64,000 nucleotides of DNA from Hippopus hippopus. Lineage: Eukaryota > Mollusca > Bivalvia > Cardiida > Cardiidae. The notes under the pieces are model-generated. The model had not been told where the DNA came from and searched no databases. It worked only from the letters and a program-made list of their open reading frames with translations. The stretch lies in the NCBI GenBank assembly GCA_946811185.2, contig OX328109.1, positions 3,782,001 through 3,846,000 on the forward strand, read 5' to 3'. Positions 61,432 through 64,000 of the stretch are shown here, one piece after another. Made by a program: the position numbers and the translations under genes. Numbering within the stretch: position 1 is the first letter of the stretch; each line of letters begins with the position of its first letter.

Positions 61432-61692
61432 GGGCGTCGCCATGGCAAAAGGGGGTTTAATGCATCTCCATGACGCATTATACCGTGCAAGTCATCATAA
61501 TTATAGATCTACAAAATCCATTTTGTCTAACAACCGACTTAATCATGGAGTAGAATGGTCCTTTAACATGCTGAAAATTTACCAAAAGCAAAAAGTATCT
61601 ACCCAGGTCAGCCTGCGCGGACTGCGCAGGCTGACCTGGGTCGATGCTTTTTTGCAGATGCATTAAGCCCTCTTTTCACAGAGCATGGCTTA
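61432..61692 (-). mobile_element. MITE A, copy 36
   Basis: GCCATGGCAAAAGGGGGTTT ... CAGAGCATGGCTTA, perfect hairpin. The 150 bases before it resemble those before copy 35 (CAGTTATTTTTCTCTTCTTT, CATTTACATGTAATGTGCGA, TAACCTTTGACCTTTTCTA), so 60705-61200 and 61310-61690 form a local duplication that includes the A copy. Confidence 0.75.
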
Positions 61693-61833
61693 AACGTAAA
61701 ACGATGTTCTATTGTAAATGTAAATAAATTTCACAATAGCGGTACCCCAAGAGTAACATCCTGTTTATAATGAGAAAACTTCTTATACAATAGCTTTTCT
61801 TTAGCATGCTAACGGCAGTTTCGGGTGATCTTT

Positions 61834-61905
61834 ACGGACATTATAGATTAAGATTAGGCAGCACAGAAGGTGCAGTCTGATCTTGATCAACACCGTCCGA
61901 TATTA
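61834..61905. mobile_element. MITE C, degraded hairpin
   Basis: GGACATTATAGATTAAGATT and GTGCAGTCTGATCTTGATCA. Confidence 0.55.
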
Positions 61906-61948
61906 GAGTATGACGTTCTGGCTAAAATTGTCCTCGGATAATTATTCA

Positions 61949-62173
61949 AACCATTACCAGACGACAAAATTTTAGCCTTGTCCAAAATGAAAGCATCTGC
62001 AGACGACAATTTCAGTGTGGCTCAAATGGTGCAATCTTTCTTTGACTTGGTAGAAAACATTGTAGGAAAAGGAGAAAATGCTGTTTACCAGCATTTTCTC
62101 CTTTTCCTACAATGTTTTCAAAAGACTTCTTTTCCAGGGTCGTCAAAAGTCGGCATTGTGCAATAAAAGGTTA
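61949..62173 (-). mobile_element. MITE B, copy 25
   Basis: CCATTACCAGACGACAAAAT, GCATCTGCAGACGACAAT, a strong hairpin AAAGGAGAAAATGCTGTTTA, ending GTGCAATAAAAGGTT. Confidence 0.8.
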
Positions 62174-62371
62174 AAAAAAAAAGTGTAATACATTTGCAAT
62201 TTTCTGTAACAAGAAACAGGTCCTTTTGTTTCGTAGCATGCTTTAGAGTGCAGACTGTTAAATTTCATTCAACATACAGAATCAGTTAAAGTTACCCCCA
62301 TCCCCTGAAAACAAATTTTCTGCAGAAATCTTGGCAAACATCTTTTTAAAGTGTGTTTAAGCGTCCTAGAC

Positions 62372-62952
62372 TTTACCACACAATCCTGAATTTTAACGAC
62401 CTTGACAAAGACTGTATTTGAAAACAGTGTGGAAAAAGGAGGAAATGCTAGTAACCAGCATTTTCTTCTTTTTTTCCCACACTTGTTTTACCTTTTTTTG
62501 ACCTTTGTTTTGTTCTTCCTTTCCTAATGTCAAGCCCCGGGAGTTCAGTTGGTAGCGTACAGGACATGAGAACAGTGGGGGTCGCTGGTTCGATTCCTGG
62601 CTAGGACTATTTCTTTCGGAGGATTGATGATAGACATTGCGATAGGATTCATTCCTCTCTCACCGCTGACCATTGTTTCGACGATGATTATGTGGGAAAG
62701 CAGCCAGTGGCTTGGAAAGAAAATTGCATGGAGTAGAAGTAAAAGAAACTCCAGGAAAGCATGGAAAGGTGCACTTATCACCGCGACATGAGTGAAATAA
62801 TGTTGAAAACGCTTTAAATCGCTTTTAACGCCATACCATTAATCAATCAACCTATTCCAAAACCAATTGAAATTTTTGAGACACTTTTATTTTGTCGTCT
62901 GCAAATGTTTTGAATTTGGACAGGTCGAAAATTTTGTCGTTTGGTAAAGAGT
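62372..62952 (+). mobile_element. MITE B, copy 26, split by a SINE
   Basis: The left half (TTTACCACACAATCCTGAAT, hairpin, to about 62530) and the right half (62866-62952: GTCGTCTGCAAATGTTTTGA ... GTTTGGTAAAGAGTT) flank the SINE at 62533-62857. The SINE is therefore younger than this B copy. Confidence 0.75.
62533..62857 (+). mobile_element. tRNA-derived SINE, full length, nested in MITE B
   Basis: AGCCCCGGGAGTTCAGTTGG (A box), CGCTGGTTCGATTCCTGGCT (B box), the standard body, and a tail with a partly duplicated end (AACGCTTTAAATCGCTTTTA) before the terminal AATCAATCAA. Confidence 0.85.
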
Positions 62953-63091
62953 TAAAATTGTTCCTCTATACAGTTTGCTTTCACACTTTTACACTTTCAG
63001 CACCAAATACATAATCTCACCCTCTTCCGACGGCGTAAAATACAATCTGCTAAAACTAAGAACCATTTTACCTTACAGGCTTGACTAAACA

Positions 63092-63195
63092 AGCGGACGG
63101 TATAGATCCAAGATCAGACTGCACGTTCTGTGCAGTCTGATCTTGGATCTATACCGTCCGCAAAAGCCATTCTTTCCCCTCTTTGGCGCTAAAAG
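63092..63195. mobile_element. MITE C with a perfect 32-bp-arm hairpin
   Basis: 63093-63161: arms from GCGGACGGTATAGATCC to CAGACTGCAC and their exact complement, around a 5-base loop GTTCT. After it come GCAAAAGCCATTCTTTCC and GGCGCTAAAAGGGC. Confidence 0.8.
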
Positions 63196-63388
63196 GGCAA
63201 AAAAGAATGTTTTGTGACGGGTTTTATCGTTTTTCTGTAGTTTTCCTTGCTAAGCATATGTTGACAAATATTTGTTTATTTAAATAAGGTTGTTTAAGAA
63301 GTATTGCTGCAGATTTTATAGCGGTGTGGACATTTTTGGTGATAAACCATGGAAACAACGGTAAGGTTTTTTGCTCATTTCTTTCTGT

Positions 63389-63582
63389 ATTATTATTATT
63401 ATTATCATTATTATTATTATTATTATTATGGAGTAGTAGTTGTAGTAGTGGTAGTAAAAGTAGTAGCGGTAGTAAAAGTAGTGGAAGTATTTATAATATT
63501 TCTAGAAGAAGAAGAAGTAGAACTAGAACAAGAAGAAGAAGAAGAAGAAGAAGAAGAAGAGGAGGAGAAGGAGGAGGAGGAG
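63389..63582. repeat. Compound TTA / GTA / GAA trinucleotide tract
   Basis: TTA units (about 63389-63430), then GTAGTA units, then GAAGAA and GGAGGA units. Frames on both strands (EEEEEE, RRRRRR, SSSSSS) are artefacts of the repeat. Confidence 0.9.
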
Positions 63583-63653
63583 ATCGAGCTACCACCACTC
63601 ATACACAAGCAGCTTCGAAATACTGTTTCCGCTGAAATGTAGTCTTCTCTCCT

Positions 63654-63905
63654 AAAAAGAGAGCTTATACTTAGTCGAGAAGTTGCGAGCTCGACACTCA
63701 GCTGGGCCAGTTTAAGTTTTTGAGAACTTTGAAACATACAACAAGATGACTTATACCATTCCATAACCGAAAGCAGCCACTGGCTTGGGAAGAATATAGT
63801 GCGAAGGTGCTGATAATAGAAACTGCAGGAAAGCCAGGATATATGCACTAGCTGCCGCGATATCAATGAAATAATGTTGAAAACAGCGCTAAGTACATGT
63901 ACCAT
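63654..63905 (+). mobile_element. SINE, diverged
   Basis: AAAGCAGCCACTGGCTTGGG, GTGCGAAGGTGCTGATAATA, TAGCTGCCGCGATATCAATG and TTGAAAACAGCGCTAAGTAC match the body of the 12657 subfamily. The head is poorly kept. Confidence 0.6.
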
Positions 63906-64000
63906 ATACTGTATATTTAATCACTAAAACCACTACCTGTCATACCACAGCGAACAGCAAACTTATTCAAGTTAATCTCTGGTCACAAACTTACCGGTAC

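Noticed and set aside
1069..61692. CRISPR-like repeats, because a GTCAGCCTGCGCAGTCC hairpin recurs
   Set aside because: The copies are scattered, in both orientations, each within a 260-base element and often flanked by other elements. This is a eukaryotic MITE pattern, not a spaced array.

Overview
This is a window of animal genomic DNA, most likely from a bivalve mollusc and probably a heterodont or venerid-type clam. The case rests on AT-rich DNA, introns with GT..AG borders, an animal two-pore-domain potassium channel gene, tRNA-derived SINEs with AATC tails, and very dense short palindromic elements of a kind I associate with clam genomes. The species guess comes from repeat style and was not tested by a search. 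I see no bacterial or viral gene, CRISPR array, rRNA or convincing functional tRNA gene.

Two host genes are supported. At 595-1005 (+) an exon encodes a 136-residue secreted, cysteine-free, Gly/Ser-rich protein with a signal peptide, an attacin/gloverin-like body and a basic RFKRRRR site before a short tail; it starts at a splice acceptor, so upstream exons are missing. At 36915-37560 and 51969-52711 (+) two exons join in phase 1 inside the first Gly codon of the P1 GYG filter to give a 462-residue K2P channel (TRESK/TWiK-like architecture). The intron is 14.4 kb.

That intron holds the autonomous-type mobile DNA: a 43-bp-unit minisatellite (42246-42970), a 1357-bp PIF/Harbinger-type transposon with TTA target duplications and a transposase remnant (44991-46347), and an L1-like LINE with an intact ORF1 (47432-48472) whose ORF2 has lost nearly everything but its two ends.

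The rest is a patchwork of short non-autonomous elements. I use private labels: A (about 260 bp, TGAGCC termini, one apical hairpin, hAT-like 8-bp duplication in the best copy; nearly 40 copies or pieces), B (about 225 bp, a long AAAGGAGAAAATGCTGG hairpin, about 30 copies), C (GATCAGACTGCAC hairpins), D (two hairpins, four copies, always in or beside A), E (small palindromes with TTGGCTAAAC at the centre), F (long inverted arms), two TTAA-flanked piggyBac-like MITEs, and about 16 SINE copies. Nested insertions give relative ages: A into F, D into A, the TTAA element into A and into a SINE, and SINEs into A and B. The least-invaded stretches are 1-1010, 35333-37560 and 53640-55310, that is, around the host exons.
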